A stretch of 64,000 bases of DNA, taken from JANQJA01 sp047947185. GTDB taxonomy: Bacteria; Pseudomonadota; Gammaproteobacteria; Pseudomonadales; Azotimanducaceae. Position numbers and translations under genes: made by a program. Below, piece after piece: positions 10,101 through 18,971 of this stretch (within the stretch, counting starts at the first letter, position 1; the number at the start of each line of letters is the position of its first letter). Where the stretch lies: positions 3,472,001 to 3,536,000 of the forward strand of contig CP170502.1 of assembly GCA_047947185.1 (NCBI GenBank), read 5' to 3'. The notes beneath the pieces were generated by a model. It saw nothing but the letters and a program-made list of their open reading frames with translations, had not been told where the DNA came from and did no database searches.

Positions 10101-11234
10101 TTACAGTGCATCGTAGAAAGCCTTACCCAGCCTGCCGCCCCGGACATCGCCCACAATGCCGGACTTCATCTGGTTCATGACATAAGACAGGCAGACCCGC
10201 GCCGACTGGTCAACCACGATGGTTGAACCACCGGCACCACCCCAGAACATGGCCTTTTCGTTGGGTGACATCGGCATCATCTCATTGGGAAAGGCATAGC
10301 CCATGCCAAACCGAATCGGCAGGATCAGAACGGCATCGGGGCCATTGGTCTGTTCCTCCAGTATTTTCCTGCAGCCGGCAGGCGACAGGAGCTCAACGCC
10401 AAAAGCGCTGCCGTTGTTGGCCAGCGGCGTTTGCGCACGCACCACGGCGCGGGCGTTACCATGACCGCCTGCCGCGGGAATTTCTGCGCGTCGCCATTCA
10501 GGCGTGTTAACAGCTTCTGTGCCGGCATTGGCGCTGCTGAATACCCGGCCGGGAATTGAGTCCGGATCCATTTGCGCCGGACCAGCGGCCGGCGACTCTG
10601 CGGGGATCATCTCGGCCACGCGCGGGAACACCGTGTCAGGCATGCCGATGTGGAAATCTGCGCCCAGCGGCGTGGCAATTTCATCGCGGAAAAATGTCCC
10701 AATAGACTTGCCGCTGATGCGGCGGACCAGTTCCCCTATCAGGTATCCCTGGGTGATGGCGTGATAGCCACTTTTTGTGCCGGGTTCCCACCAGGGGGCC
10801 TGGGCGGCGAGATTATTGATACAACCTTCCCAGTCGTAAAGATCGGTTGCAGCTGACAGTGCTGGATCAAACCCGGGTACACCGGCCGCGTGGCTCATGA
10901 AGTGACGAACCTCGGTCTGCTCCTTGCCGTTGCGGGCATATTCCGGCCAGTAGGCTGAAACCTTTTCGTAGAAGTCCAGTTGGCCCCGGTCTGCCAGGAC
11001 AAGGGCGCAGAGAAACGACATGGTTTTGGTGGTGGAGTAAACGTTAACAATAGTGTCTTCTTCCCAGGGCCTGGTCCGTGCCGCATCAGCGTGCCCACCC
11101 CAGAGATCCACGACAAATTCGCCTTCCAGGGTAGCTGCAAAACTGGCACCGACGTCTCCTTCCTCGGTAAAGTTTTTCTCGAACAGCTCCCGCACGGGCG
11201 CGAAACGCTCGTCACAATATCCATGTACTTCCAT
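10101..11234 (-). CDS. Serine hydrolase, beta-lactamase/esterase (class C-like) family
   Basis: A 377-residue protein of the beta-lactamase-related family (EstB-like esterases and class C-like hydrolases). The SxxK nucleophile motif STTK lies at residues 67-70, in the expected early position. The second-motif tyrosine is probably Y157, in GYHAITQGYL. No signal peptide is visible, so a cytoplasmic esterase or peptidase role is more likely than antibiotic resistance. It is convergent with the adhesin gene and divergent from the TIR-TPR gene. The substrate cannot be told from sequence. Confidence 0.88.
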   Translation of the reverse strand: MEVHGYCDERFAPVRELFEKNFTEEGDVGASFAATLEGEFVVDLWGGHADAARTRPWEEDTIVNVYSTTKTMSFLCALVLADRGQLDFYEKVSAYWPEYARNGKEQTEVRHFMSHAAGVPGFDPALSAATDLYDWEGCINNLAAQAPWWEPGTKSGYHAITQGYLIGELVRRISGKSIGTFFRDEIATPLGADFHIGMPDTVFPRVAEMIPAESPAAGPAQMDPDSIPGRVFSSANAGTEAVNTPEWRRAEIPAAGGHGNARAVVRAQTPLANNGSAFGVELLSPAGCRKILEEQTNGPDAVLILPIRFGMGYAFPNEMMPMSPNEKAMFWGGAGGSTIVVDQSARVCLSYVMNQMKSGIVGDVRGGRLGKAFYDAL

Positions 11235-11370
11235 TTTTGCTCCCGGCTTGATCGTTCAGGCTGCCAGTGTAGCACTCCCTGTCCGTCAGGGTGTGGCCCC
11301 TGCCTGCGGCAATTGCACTTGCACTGGGGTGGGGTTAACGTAGCCCGATTCCTGGAAGCAAAGGCTGCTT

Positions 11371-13410
11371 ATGGCCGACATTTTTGTCAGCTATGCCCGA
11401 GAAGATCACGCGAAAGCAAAGGCGCTTGTTGGACTCCTTGAGGATCAGGGCTGGAGCGTCTGGTGGGATCGGGAAATTGGGCCAGGCAGCGCTTTCAGCC
11501 GGGTCATCGAAGAGGAGATCGAGAAGGCCAGGTGCGTCCTGGTACTCTGGACGTCACATTCGGTGGCGTCCGAATGGGTGAACGCGGAAGCCAGTGAAGG
11601 ACTTGCCCGACGGATCCTGATCCCCGTCTTGCTGGAGGGCGTTCGTGTACCACTGGTGTTCCGCCAGATGCAGGCTTCGGACCTGACCGGCTGGCCCGGG
11701 CGGGCCAGGCCAGAGGAGATCGCCAGCCTGCTGAACGCCGTTGGCGCCGCCATAGACCGACCGGTTGAACTGCCGGCACCGCGGCGCATCACACTCTTTT
11801 CTCTGCCGGTTTTGACAATTGCGAGCGTGGTACTGGTCAGTGTGCTGGGTTACTTTTACCAGCGGTATCTGGTGGAGCCCGGCGCATTGTTGGACACACC
11901 AGCTGGCGAGAGCACTCTGGTGGAAAGTGGAATCGATAGTGCCGCTTCGGCTCCCGTCAGTGTCCTGGTGACCCCTTTTCAACATTTGCCAGAGGACATC
12001 AGTGAAGAGATTGCCACGCTGCTGGCGAGAGCACCGCGCCTGCAGGTGAGATCATCCGGTTATGCGCAGGACACCTCAGCAGATGCCGCAGCCTACTCCC
12101 TGCACGGTGTGCACCTGGACGGCCGGCTGGCGGTATCGCTATATGACAACATTCGCCAGCAGACCCGCCTTAAGCTTGAGATTGACCTGGCCACAACGTC
12201 AATTCCGGATACCATCCAGACGATTGTCCGGCGGGTTTCACAGGAGTTTGGCCAGGCGATATCGTTGAACGAGCCGGATGTAGGCAATGAGGTCTACCTC
12301 CGTTACCTGGCGCTGCAGGCCCGAGCAAAACGCCAATTGCCCATCGACGAACGTCGTGAGGTTGCCGCCCGGCTCCAGGCGCTGGTTGATGACTCCCCTC
12401 GTTTTGCTGAGGCAGTGGCAGGCCTTTGCAGCGCTTATCTTTCGATCTACGCCCTGACCCGGGACGTTAACGACTTTGGGCAGGCGGAACGCAATTGTAT
12501 CCGGGCAGCGCGTCTCGACAGCAACAATCCCTGGGTCGACATTGCCATGGGTGATCTCTACCGCGTTGCCGGACAACAGAAAGAAGCGGCAGCGAGCTAC
12601 CGGAAGTCGCTGGAAACCTCCGGCTACCTGACGCCAGCGCTGGTTGGACTGGCCCGGCTCGCTGATCGGGACGGTGATCCTGAGCGTGCTCGCACTTTGA
12701 TTTTGCAGGCACAGTCTTACGAGCCGGACAACTGGCGGCTGTTTGAGGCCCTGGGGGCCATCTATTTCAAGCGGGGCAACTATGCCGAGGCGGCAAGCCA
12801 GTACCGACGTGTTGCGACCCTCACCAACGACCAGCCGTTTGCGCTGAACGATCTCGGTTCAAGCTATTTCATGATGGCGGAATTTGAACGTGCTATCACC
12901 GAATGGGAAAAGTCTGTTGCGGCTGAACCCAACTATGCTGCCTATTCGAACCTGGGCTCTGCCTACTTTTTTGCCCGTCGCTTTGATCTTGCGCTGACTG
13001 CCTACCAGAAAGCCAGCCAGATCAACGACAAGGATTATCGTATGTGGTTAAACAGCGGAGAGGCCGCGCACTACCTGCCAAACGAGGACAGCCGCCCCTT
13101 TTATCAGAAAGCCGTGCAATTGGCGAAAGCGGCCTGGCGTGTTAACCCGGACGCGGCAGACGTCCTGTCAGCACTGGCACTTGCCCACGCGAGCCTGGGA
13201 GATAAAACGCAGGCCAGGGATTACATCGCGGAGGCACTGCAGCGGAGTCGCGACATCTATGTGCTCTACGATGTTGCGGTTGCGTTCAGGCGCCTTGGGG
13301 AGCAGGGCGAGACTGATGCCCTTATAAAAGAAATGGTGGCAAGCGGTTACTCGCGGGTATTGATCGAGCAGGATGCAAACTTCTCGCCGCGGGAACAGAT
13401 CAGTGAATAG
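11371..13410 (+). CDS. TIR domain - transmembrane - TPR protein
   Basis: A 679-residue protein. Residues 1-110 are a TIR domain beginning DIFVSYARED. SEWVNAE places E73 four residues after W69, the usual position of the catalytic glutamate in NAD-cleaving TIR domains. One transmembrane helix follows (about 141-163). A region of about 150 residues then resembles the middle part of adenylate-cyclase-like TPR proteins, and at least six tetratricopeptide repeats fill about 305-660. The TIR domain would be cytoplasmic and the TPR part periplasmic (inferred topology). This architecture is usually read as signalling or scaffolding. No adjacent effector or antiphage partner is seen. Confidence 0.85.
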   Translation: MADIFVSYAREDHAKAKALVGLLEDQGWSVWWDREIGPGSAFSRVIEEEIEKARCVLVLWTSHSVASEWVNAEASEGLARRILIPVLLEGVRVPLVFRQMQASDLTGWPGRARPEEIASLLNAVGAAIDRPVELPAPRRITLFSLPVLTIASVVLVSVLGYFYQRYLVEPGALLDTPAGESTLVESGIDSAASAPVSVLVTPFQHLPEDISEEIATLLARAPRLQVRSSGYAQDTSADAAAYSLHGVHLDGRLAVSLYDNIRQQTRLKLEIDLATTSIPDTIQTIVRRVSQEFGQAISLNEPDVGNEVYLRYLALQARAKRQLPIDERREVAARLQALVDDSPRFAEAVAGLCSAYLSIYALTRDVNDFGQAERNCIRAARLDSNNPWVDIAMGDLYRVAGQQKEAAASYRKSLETSGYLTPALVGLARLADRDGDPERARTLILQAQSYEPDNWRLFEALGAIYFKRGNYAEAASQYRRVATLTNDQPFALNDLGSSYFMMAEFERAITEWEKSVAAEPNYAAYSNLGSAYFFARRFDLALTAYQKASQINDKDYRMWLNSGEAAHYLPNEDSRPFYQKAVQLAKAAWRVNPDAADVLSALALAHASLGDKTQARDYIAEALQRSRDIYVLYDVAVAFRRLGEQGETDALIKEMVASGYSRVLIEQDANFSPREQISE

Positions 13411-13464
13411 CACCGCAAGTTTGTTGACGGCTTTGGCCTGCCAATTGCGTCGGGACCGGATGAC

Positions 13465-13962
13465 TCAGGCGCGGGTGGGCCGGATAATCTGGAGCAAACT
13501 GATGGCAATAAGCCCGATAAAACCCAAAAGGGTCCAGCCCGGAATACTGAGCCCCAGCAACGACCACTGTACCTCCGCACAGGACCCATCACCGGAGAGG
13601 ACCATGCTGATGACCTCGGTCAGCGGAAACACATCCATCAGGTAGTCAAGGTCTGGTCCACAGGAAGGCACCTGGTCTTCCGGCAGGCTCTGTAACCACA
13701 ATTGCCGAATGGCAATACTACCGCCAATCACTGCTGACAGCCCAACGAGGGCGCCATAAATCCGGATACCGGTAACCCCTGGGTTGTGGACGGCTGCAAC
13801 CAGTGCCACAGTGCCGGCAACAATGACAAAAACCCGCTGGAAGATACACAGCGGGCAGGGCTCAAGGCCCATGGCATGTTCCATATAGAGGGCGACGCCC
13901 ATGAGAAAAGTACAGCCGCCAAAAACAATCAGGTAAATCAGTCTGGAAGTAGGTAGTGCCAT
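13465..13962 (-). CDS. dsbB: Disulfide bond formation protein B
   Basis: A 165-residue inner-membrane protein with four hydrophobic segments. It has the two redox cysteine pairs of DsbB: C36/C39 in the CPLC motif and C101/C128 in the second periplasmic loop. DsbB reoxidises DsbA and passes electrons to quinone. Q42-R43 after the CPLC motif fits the family. It is the last gene of the minus-strand string, 12 bp after acpH, and is convergent with the TIR-TPR gene. Confidence 0.93.
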   Translation of the reverse strand: MALPTSRLIYLIVFGGCTFLMGVALYMEHAMGLEPCPLCIFQRVFVIVAGTVALVAAVHNPGVTGIRIYGALVGLSAVIGGSIAIRQLWLQSLPEDQVPSCGPDLDYLMDVFPLTEVISMVLSGDGSCAEVQWSLLGLSIPGWTLLGFIGLIAISLLQIIRPTRA

Positions 13963-13974
13963 GACAGTTCCATT

Positions 13975-14583
13975 CTAGTGATTCATTTGCCAGCGCCTGC
14001 TGAATGCCAGCAGATCCGGATAGAAGGCATGAAAGTCGTCAATCAGGCCCTGTTCGTTTTGTTTGAATTCCCCAAATCCTTCGGGTAGCGGATTATCCCG
14101 CTTCAGCCTGCTGCCCAGGTAACCAAATGATCGCCTGATGAAGGCTTCGTCCCGGTAGTTTTCAAGTGACCGCGCCGACCGCATGCGCGTTGCTGCATCG
14201 CAGGCGGCTGGCGGTAGCCCCGTATCACAGGCATCAATCGTGTCGAAAACCATGTCGGAAAACCGCGCAAGCGAGGTTGCCGAACCAGACTCATGCGCGC
14301 CTGCCGCCAGCGACTCCCATTGCCTGGCCAGCAGGTGATCGTAGATGACGTCAACCATGATCGGGCCAACCCGGCGAAAGTCCGGGGCGAAGCGCAGGAC
14401 ACTCCTGCGGGTCATGGCATGCTGGTCGGTATAGGCATCAACGGCGCGATGCAGCGCGATGCCACGCTCAATCTGCATCGGGAAATCACCCTTCAACTGT
14501 CCTTTGACAAAGTCGCCGAGAAACCCGCCGACGATGAGTCCCGGGTCAGGCCAGGCAACCCTGAAGTGAGCCAGATGATTCAA
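13975..14583 (-). CDS. acpH: Acyl carrier protein phosphodiesterase
   Basis: A 202-residue protein that begins MNHLAHFRVAWPDPGLIVGG and contains HRAVDAYTD, both typical of the AcpH/DUF479 family. The family removes the phosphopantetheine group from acyl carrier protein, giving apo-ACP. Acidic and histidine residues in FLGDF and the HRAVD region are probable metal ligands. The start overlaps the gshA stop by 4 bp (ATGA), so translation is probably coupled. Length matches the family. Confidence 0.88.
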   Translation of the reverse strand: MNHLAHFRVAWPDPGLIVGGFLGDFVKGQLKGDFPMQIERGIALHRAVDAYTDQHAMTRRSVLRFAPDFRRVGPIMVDVIYDHLLARQWESLAAGAHESGSATSLARFSDMVFDTIDACDTGLPPAACDAATRMRSARSLENYRDEAFIRRSFGYLGSRLKRDNPLPEGFGEFKQNEQGLIDDFHAFYPDLLAFSRRWQMNH

Positions 14584-16154
14584 AACAGGTCCTGGTAGGC
14601 CGCGTTAATGCGGGTGAGGTACTCACCAAACGAGAGATTGTCCTGCGCCTCAATGCTGTGTTGTGCTTCGACAGATTCTCGCGAAAGTTCCTTGAAGTAA
14701 TCAAGACGGTCTTTTGGCAATCCGGCTTCTACAAATCCGGCCGTATGTGACATTGCCTTGTTCATCGCAAATCGAAAGAAGGGTATCGACTCCGCGCGCA
14801 TGTCCTCCAGGACCCTGCTGCTGGGCGTAAAGGCCGTGTCATTCAGTTTCTGCTGTTGGACCTTCAGACTTTCGGCATAAGCAGTGTTGCCGCTGTCCCG
14901 GTCCAGCAGTTCAGCCAGCGGCTGCAGGGCGGCAATGACCTCAAGTCCCCATGTCGGTACACTGCGCGTCGTGTCGCCGTCGTCCAGCATCGTTGACGTA
15001 TTCCGCCCTTCCCACACCACGCGCTGCAGGTTCCTGTTTACCAGGTTGCAGCGCTCATCGTCGTGCTCCGGGCTGGGCGTGAGCAAACAGTGCAGCAAGA
15101 GCAGATCGAGGAAGCGAATCTGGGTTGCGTCAATCCCAGTTGGCAGATAAGGGTTGACATCAAGCAGCCTGACTTCCAGGTACTCGACGCCATTTTCCTT
15201 CAGGTGCCGCAGGAAATTTTCGCCTTTCGGCGGTACACACTTGGCGCGAATGGTTGTATAAAACTCCGCCTCTGATTGCAGCACGTTGCCATTTACCTGC
15301 AGATACTCATTGCCGACCTTGACCCCGGCGGCAAGGTAGGGCTCGTGCGGTGTACAGATGGCGCGAGCCAGTGTTGAAACATAGTTTTCCAGGCTGTTGT
15401 AGCAAATGTGAAGCATGCCGCCCTGGGTGTCACTCTGGTAACCGAGGTTGCCGCTGCGCAACGAGGTTGCACCCGGTGCATAGAGACTGCCTTCGTCGAA
15501 CCGCACCAGATTGTGTTCCCGGCCTTTGACAAATGAATTGCAGACGGCAGGAGACGCGCCAAAGAGATAAACCGGCAGCCAGGAAAGCTGGCGGAAATTT
15601 CTCATCAGGTCGAAGTAACGCCTTGACTTGTACTCCTTGCTGGCAAGTTCACCTTCAACGCTGGCAAGCAGCGTCCAGAAAGAGTCCGGGAACGAGAAGT
15701 TATAGTGAACCGCACAAATGGTCTGCATGGCCCGCCCGTAGCGCTGTCCCAGTCCATGCCGGTAGGTAGTCTTCAGCCTGGCCAGGTTGGAGGAACCATA
15801 CATGGCCAGCGGAATGGTATTGTCACCCTGCAGTACGCAGGGCATGGACGCAGACCAGAGCACCTCGTTGGACAGTCCCTGGGCGACAAAGCGATGTACC
15901 TCGTCGAGCGTCGCGAGGGTTTCATCAATGGAATTTGCCACAGGCGTGATTAGTTCCAGCTGGGATTCGGAAAAGTCCGTTGTAATGCTGGGGTGGGTCA
16001 GCTTTGAGCCGAGGAACGCGGGATGTGGTGTCCGGGCAAGGTTACCCTGCAGGTCCACGCGCAGGGTTTCGCGCTCCACGCCACGACGAAAACCCAGTGT
16101 GTCCGGGTTGTTGGCCAGTGCGGTGGTCGCTTTGGCGTAATTTGATGTGGCCAT
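14580..16154 (-). CDS. gshA: Glutamate-cysteine ligase (gammaproteobacterial type)
   Basis: A 524-residue protein matching the E. coli-type GshA over its whole length: RRGVERETLRV near the N-terminus, an ATD-like FSESQLELITP block and a long C-terminal part ending near YLTRINAAYQDLF. It makes gamma-glutamylcysteine, the first step of glutathione synthesis, using ATP. It starts 30 bp after pckA on the same strand and overlaps acpH by 4 bp. gshB is not in the window. Confidence 0.95.
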   Translation of the reverse strand: MATSNYAKATTALANNPDTLGFRRGVERETLRVDLQGNLARTPHPAFLGSKLTHPSITTDFSESQLELITPVANSIDETLATLDEVHRFVAQGLSNEVLWSASMPCVLQGDNTIPLAMYGSSNLARLKTTYRHGLGQRYGRAMQTICAVHYNFSFPDSFWTLLASVEGELASKEYKSRRYFDLMRNFRQLSWLPVYLFGASPAVCNSFVKGREHNLVRFDEGSLYAPGATSLRSGNLGYQSDTQGGMLHICYNSLENYVSTLARAICTPHEPYLAAGVKVGNEYLQVNGNVLQSEAEFYTTIRAKCVPPKGENFLRHLKENGVEYLEVRLLDVNPYLPTGIDATQIRFLDLLLLHCLLTPSPEHDDERCNLVNRNLQRVVWEGRNTSTMLDDGDTTRSVPTWGLEVIAALQPLAELLDRDSGNTAYAESLKVQQQKLNDTAFTPSSRVLEDMRAESIPFFRFAMNKAMSHTAGFVEAGLPKDRLDYFKELSRESVEAQHSIEAQDNLSFGEYLTRINAAYQDLF

Positions 16155-16184
16155 AAGGCAATCCTGCAGTTGTGGTCAAAGGTT

Positions 16185-17741
16185 TCAGGCTGAGGGCCCC
16201 GCCTTTGTTATCTCGTCAGTTACGTCAAACCTGCGAAAGTTATCTGTAAACCGTGTAGCCAGCGCTGCCGCAGCCTGCTCCCAGGCTGCCGGATCCTGCC
16301 AGGCCTTGCGTGGGTCAAGCAACAAGGGATCAACACCGGGCAGGCTGAGGGGAATTGTCAGGTTGAGCCTGGCCAGGTGAGTGGTTGCTGCGTTCAGTAT
16401 CGTACCATCCTGAATACACCGGATGACCTGCCGCGTTGTAGGAATGCTGAATCTTTCGCCGCCAGCCCCTGCCGGCCCGCCGGTCCAGCCCGTATTCACG
16501 AGGTAAACCCGCGTATCAAACTCTGCAATCCGCTTCATCAGAAGGTCAGCATAAACACTGGCCGGGTGGGGAAAAAAGGGCGCACCGAAGCAGGTAGAGA
16601 AGGTCGGCTCGATGGCGGTGCCACCGGCCTCGGTTGATCCTACCCTGGCTGTATAGCCCGACAAAAAATGATAGGCCGCCGCTTCTCTTGTCAGGATGGC
16701 TACTGGCGGCAGAACGCCGGTCAGGTCGCAGGTCAGAAAGATGATGGCTGCCGGTTCGCCGCCACGATTCTCCGGTACCCGGCGGTCGATATGCTCGCGA
16801 GGATAGCAGGCGCGGCCATTCTCCGTGATGGACGTATCAGCAAAATCAAGTTGCCGACTGGATTCGTCCATCACAACATTTTCGATAATGGTGCCAAAGC
16901 GAATGGCGCTCCAGATCAAGGGTTCGTTTTCTTCAGTCAGATTGACACATTTTGCATAGCAGCCACCCTCAAGGTTAAACACCGTGCCTTTGCCCCAGCC
17001 GTGTTCATCGTCCCCGATGAGGCGACGATCAGGGTCAGCAGACAGGGTAGTTTTGCCTGTCCCGGAAAGACCAAAAAAGAGGGTCACCCGACCCTCGTCG
17101 TCAGCATTGGCGGCACAATGCATGGGCAGCACATCTTTCTCGGGCAACAGGAAATTCTGTACCGAAAACATCGACTTCTTCATTTCGCCCGCATATTGCA
17201 TGCCCGCCAGCAATACCTTGCGCTGGGCAAAGTTGATAATGACAGCACCGTCGCTGTTGGTACCGTCGCGCGCCGGATCGCAGACAAAGTGTGCCGCGTT
17301 GAGTATCTTCCAGACTTCCTTGTGTTTCGGGTTGAACGTTTCTGGCGAGATAAACAGGGTCTGGCCAAACAGGTTGTGCCAGGCTGTCTCGGTTGTGATG
17401 GAAACAGGCAGGTAATGTTCAGGGTCTGCGCCTACGTGCAGATCTGCCACAAAACGGCAGGTGTCATAGAGGTGTGCCTTGACACGATCCCACAGGGCGT
17501 CAAATTTCTCGACGGGGAAAGGTCGGTTGACCTCACCCCAGTCTATGGCGTCGGAGGTACTGGGTTCGTCAACAATAAATCGGTCAAGGGGATGCCTGGA
17601 GGTTCGCTTGCCCGTATTAACAACCAGTGCTCCATTGTGAGCCAATCGGCCTTCTTCACGCTGAATGGCAATCTCAACCAGTTGGGCAACGTCCAGGTTG
17701 GCGAAAGACTGAATCTCGCTCGAATCCTCTATTGCTTGCAT
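16185..17741 (-). CDS. pckA: Phosphoenolpyruvate carboxykinase (ATP)
   Basis: A 518-residue ATP-type PEP carboxykinase. The P-loop GLSGTGKT is at residues 224-231, the metal/nucleotide motif DDEHGWG begins at 244, and KKS at 188-190 holds a substrate-binding lysine. The reaction converts oxaloacetate to PEP in gluconeogenesis. It works with isocitrate lyase, encoded elsewhere in this window, during growth on acetate or fatty acids. It lies 96 bp after hslR. The start has an AGGAACT ribosome site 5-6 bases upstream. Confidence 0.95.
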   Translation of the reverse strand: MQAIEDSSEIQSFANLDVAQLVEIAIQREEGRLAHNGALVVNTGKRTSRHPLDRFIVDEPSTSDAIDWGEVNRPFPVEKFDALWDRVKAHLYDTCRFVADLHVGADPEHYLPVSITTETAWHNLFGQTLFISPETFNPKHKEVWKILNAAHFVCDPARDGTNSDGAVIINFAQRKVLLAGMQYAGEMKKSMFSVQNFLLPEKDVLPMHCAANADDEGRVTLFFGLSGTGKTTLSADPDRRLIGDDEHGWGKGTVFNLEGGCYAKCVNLTEENEPLIWSAIRFGTIIENVVMDESSRQLDFADTSITENGRACYPREHIDRRVPENRGGEPAAIIFLTCDLTGVLPPVAILTREAAAYHFLSGYTARVGSTEAGGTAIEPTFSTCFGAPFFPHPASVYADLLMKRIAEFDTRVYLVNTGWTGGPAGAGGERFSIPTTRQVIRCIQDGTILNAATTHLARLNLTIPLSLPGVDPLLLDPRKAWQDPAAWEQAAAALATRFTDNFRRFDVTDEITKAGPSA

Positions 17742-17837
17742 GTCAGTTCCTGTAGACCGGTAGGGCTGGGCCGGGATTATGCCAAATTCGGCGCATGGCG
17801 TGCACGAACGAGGAATGCAAAATGTATCGGTCAGGCA

Positions 17838-18218
17838 TCAGGTGTTGTTCAGGTCTTTGAATCGGGTGATGTGGCGCCGATCCCGCTTGGATGGCCGCCC
17901 GTCCGTGACGACGTTTTGCGCCAGTCGCCGACGCTCAGCTTCCGCTTCCCGGCGTTTGACACTCTCTGCGGTTTCTTCATAGAGCGCCTCTGCCTCTGGC
18001 GCGCCTCGTCGTTGGTCAGACAAAGCCCTGACAATAACGGTCTTCTCATCCCATCCCTGGCGCACTTTAAGTTCATCGCCCACCTGAACTTCCCGGCTGG
18101 GTTTGCTCCTGGACCCATCAACCTGCACCTTGCCGCCGTCAATCGCTTCCTTGGCTTTGGCCCGTGTGCGAAAGAAGCGGGCCGCCCATAACCACTTGTC
18201 CAGCCTGACCCTATCCAT
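17838..18218 (-). CDS. hslR: Heat shock protein 15, S4 RNA-binding domain
   Basis: A 126-residue basic protein. Residues 4-60 form an S4 domain (RLDKWLWAARFFRTRAKAKE). The C-terminus is charged and rich in R, E and K. Hsp15 binds free 50S subunits that carry a stalled nascent chain and helps recycle them. It overlaps yrfG by 8 bp. The usual partner hslO (Hsp33) is absent: pckA follows directly. Confidence 0.92.
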   Translation of the reverse strand: MDRVRLDKWLWAARFFRTRAKAKEAIDGGKVQVDGSRSKPSREVQVGDELKVRQGWDEKTVIVRALSDQRRGAPEAEALYEETAESVKRREAEAERRRLAQNVVTDGRPSKRDRRHITRFKDLNNT

Positions 18219-18930
18219 GTGAATGCAACAGGTCGTTCAGGTTGTCGACGAGCTGGAAGCCGCTTGTAGTCTGGCGGGGACCACGGGAATCGGGCGTTTC
18301 CACGCAGATCGGGTGAGCCACGCCGAACTGCCTTGCGGCGATCAGCACACTTTCACTGTCGTCGATCAGCATGGTTCTGGACATGTCCAGCTCCTGTTCT
18401 TCGGTCAGCTGGTGCCAGAATTGCCGGGCTTCCTTGGGTACGCCGTAGTCGTGGCTACTGATGACCCGTGTGAAGGTGGCAAGCACGCCGGTGGTGCGGT
18501 CTTTAAGTTGGATGACGTCGGGATGGGCATTGGTCACCAGGATAACGCGTTTGCTGCCGCTGGCCAGTGACTGAAGGAACGCTGGCACACCGGGGCGGTA
18601 TCGAATCAGGTGTTCCAGTTCTGCCTTGATCTCCATGATGTCCAGCCGGAAGGTCCGCGTCCAGTGGTCTGTGCAATACCAGTTGAGGGTTCCCTCAGCT
18701 GCGGCCAGTTCGTGGGCCAGCCTGGTTCGAGCCTGGTAGAAGTCCATACCGTGAATTTCCGCATATCTTATCGGGAGATATTCATTCCAGAAATGGCTGT
18801 CGTAGTAAAGGTCGAGGAGGGTACCATCCATGTCGAGCAGAAGGGTGTCCGCTGCGTCAAAAGCTTCCCGTAGTCGATTCTGAGACAATAAATTCTTCGC
18901 CAGATGTTCATTGTTACGTGAGTACGCCAT
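18211..18930 (-). CDS. yrfG: HAD-family GMP/IMP nucleotidase (YrfG-like)
   Basis: A 239-residue HAD phosphatase. Motif I is DMDGTLLDLYYDSHFWN, with the nucleophilic aspartate followed by the family's conserved tail. VTNAHPD supplies motif II and the late IDDSE supplies motif IV. E. coli YrfG dephosphorylates GMP and IMP, and its position beside hslR and cysQ matches many gammaproteobacteria. It is the first gene of the minus-strand string and is divergent from cysQ across 41 bp. Confidence 0.88.
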   Translation of the reverse strand: MAYSRNNEHLAKNLLSQNRLREAFDAADTLLLDMDGTLLDLYYDSHFWNEYLPIRYAEIHGMDFYQARTRLAHELAAAEGTLNWYCTDHWTRTFRLDIMEIKAELEHLIRYRPGVPAFLQSLASGSKRVILVTNAHPDVIQLKDRTTGVLATFTRVISSHDYGVPKEARQFWHQLTEEQELDMSRTMLIDDSESVLIAARQFGVAHPICVETPDSRGPRQTTSGFQLVDNLNDLLHSHG

Positions 18931-18971
18931 TCTATCGCGAATAACTCAAATCTTTTGTACGGAGCACCCAG

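Noticed and set aside
10101..11234. Antibiotic-resistance beta-lactamase
   Set aside because: No signal peptide and the YHA second motif fits esterase-like relatives rather than a true class C enzyme.
11371..13410. Antiphage defence island around the TIR gene
   Set aside because: Neighbours are a serine hydrolase and housekeeping genes; no Thoeris, CBASS or other partner is present.
16668..18191. 507-residue plus-strand frame opposite pckA and hslR
   Set aside because: It is a shadow of pckA and hslR, which have full family motifs on the other strand; no recognisable domain.
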